Source: Incurvaria masculella
Lineage: Eukaryota; Arthropoda; Insecta; Lepidoptera; Incurvariidae
Direction: 5' to 3'
Assembly: GCA_946894095.1 (NCBI GenBank)
Contig: OX335656.1
Span: 7,703,001 to 7,767,000 of the forward strand
DNA: 64,000 nucleotides
Made by a program: the position numbers and the translations under genes. This document shows, in pieces, positions 59,040 through 64,000 of this stretch (positions are counted from its first letter, which is position 1; each line of letters opens with the position of its first letter). The notes beneath the pieces are model-generated. The model had not been told where the DNA came from. It saw only the letters and a list, made by a program, of their open reading frames with translations, and made no database searches.

Positions 59040-59843
59040 CGACGGTGAAGAGTGAAGACCTCGGAAGTCCAGAAAAGAAAATTTTACAGGAGACAATAAA
59101 AACGTTTTTACTAAGGTTCTGTTCTTTTATGAAAAAAAGTCTCAATGAATGCAGCTATTAATTTTTCACGACTAATCATTTTTAAAAACACGTTAAAGCA
59201 TAATAACATGAATTACAAAGTTATAGGACATACGAGGTTTGCATAGACCTAAAATTGGCACATACGAGGTTTTATAACTAATATTTGAAGGCAAATAAAA
59301 CCAATAGGGTTTTTGTTGTCCTTTCTTTCAAGTAATTTTTCATGTCATTGAATACAACGTATATAAAGCCAGACACGGCCAACCTTGCAGTATCAATAAA
59401 GACGAAAAACTCCTATGTCAAATATACGAGTTTTTAACTTTTGAGTCTTTGGGACATACGAGCTCTTCATTTTAATACATGAATGATGTTTTATATTTAG
59501 TTTTATCTTAAGAAATCACGTATTAACATACTTGAAAATACTTTAAACACTGACCTGATCATCCGCAAGTTTTACACAACACTCGGAAGTAGTAAAAACG
59601 TCAAATATCTTGATATTTTATCGAAAAATGTAGACGGACACGTAAACTTACGAGGTTATCATACCAACCTGTCAAAGTGATATTTTATACTTGGTTTTCA
59701 AAGTTACCCACTAGATGCCACCAGATATTATAATACGCGTTTTGACGATGCCAAGTCATGAAGTACGTGGTTTTCGTTTTATTTAGGTAAAAAAATTTTT
59801 TTGGAAAAAAAGGGACATACGAGGTCTTCACTCTTCACCGTCG
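59040..59843. mobile_element. 804-bp inverted-repeat element just upstream of eEF2
   Basis: The ends are perfect 24-bp inverted repeats: CGACGGTGAAGAGTGAAG at 59040 and its complement ending at 59843, with imperfect extension to about 31 bp. Both flanks carry AAAA, a possible short target duplication. Inside, the motif ACATACGAG recurs (about 59230, 59268, 59461 and 59814). I see no long reading frame, so it is probably non-autonomous. The superfamily is not recognised. Its right end is about 110 bp from the inferred eEF2 start site, so it may overlap promoter-proximal DNA. Confidence 0.6.
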
Positions 59844-59950
59844 AAAAGAAATAAAAAGACCAGCGAGCGAGAACAAGCCTCCCCTCCATACGCGCTATGT
59901 GAGCGAGCGCCCTCTGGTGAAAAGTCAAAACGTCGCTTCGACATCCGGCG

Positions 59951-60028
59951 ACGTTCCTTTTCAAAGCGTACGCCATTGCTGGCGTATGGTAGTTTTTCGA
60001 TAGGCGGAGCAATCGAGAAACATCCAAA
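59951..60028 (+). promoter_or_regulatory. Probable eEF2 TCT initiator / 5'TOP start and 5'UTR
   Basis: The sequence TCCTTTTC at 59955-59962 fits the polypyrimidine TCT initiator (YYC+1TTTYY) used by ribosomal-protein and translation-factor genes in insects. It would start the mRNA at C59957 with a terminal oligopyrimidine tract and a 72-nt 5'UTR. No TATA box is seen at the right distance. The motif match is seen directly; its use as a start site is inferred. Confidence 0.5.

Positions 60029-64000
<3,972 letters not shown>

Overview
The window looks like lepidopteran (moth or butterfly) nuclear DNA. The evidence is an elongation factor 2 gene with insect-type coding sequence and short-exon structure, AT-rich intergenic DNA, and dense repeats of types common in Lepidoptera. 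Only two full protein-coding signals are convincing: a complete copia-type LTR retrotransposon (33024-37457, minus strand) and the 5' part of the eEF2 gene at the right edge (60029 to beyond 64000, plus strand). Almost every other open frame is short and lies inside repeats or unconserved DNA.

Layout. 1-9800 holds old RTE-like/SINE-like repeats (1838-3418, 7945-8752, 9118-9772), one tRNA-headed SINE and long unannotated stretches. 9.8-13.4 kb holds a 729-bp miniature LTR element with a tRNA-Trp primer site, then a 5S-rRNA-headed SINE sitting between two oppositely oriented blocks of a 100-bp satellite. 14.7-24.4 kb holds a non-autonomous hAT element with a perfect 8-bp target duplication, several MITEs, and a LINE reading frame broken by a SINE and by a TTAA-flanked MITE that itself carries an insertion with a hammerhead-like RNA motif. 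25.9-31.3 kb is the main 100-bp satellite, interrupted by a second tRNA-Trp-primed miniature LTR element and by a 1449-bp inverted-repeat transposon. 33.0-37.5 kb is the copia element, with identical LTRs, a 5-bp target duplication and one uninterrupted frame. 38-59 kb is repeat-rich intergenic DNA with SINE clusters, foldback elements and a second hammerhead-like hairpin.

The eEF2 region is the most interesting part. The start codon ends the first exon. Introns 3 and 4 each carry a ~125-130 nt sequence with the full anatomy of a box H/ACA snoRNA: two hairpins, an H box, an ACA box and correct pocket spacing. The two copies share their guide pockets but differ by pairing-preserving changes in the stems. 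Intron 2 carries a candidate box C/D snoRNA whose guide is complementary to a conserved 18S rRNA stretch. The gene therefore appears to supply both a translation factor and several rRNA-modification guides. An 804-bp inverted-repeat element ends about 110 bp upstream of its likely start site.
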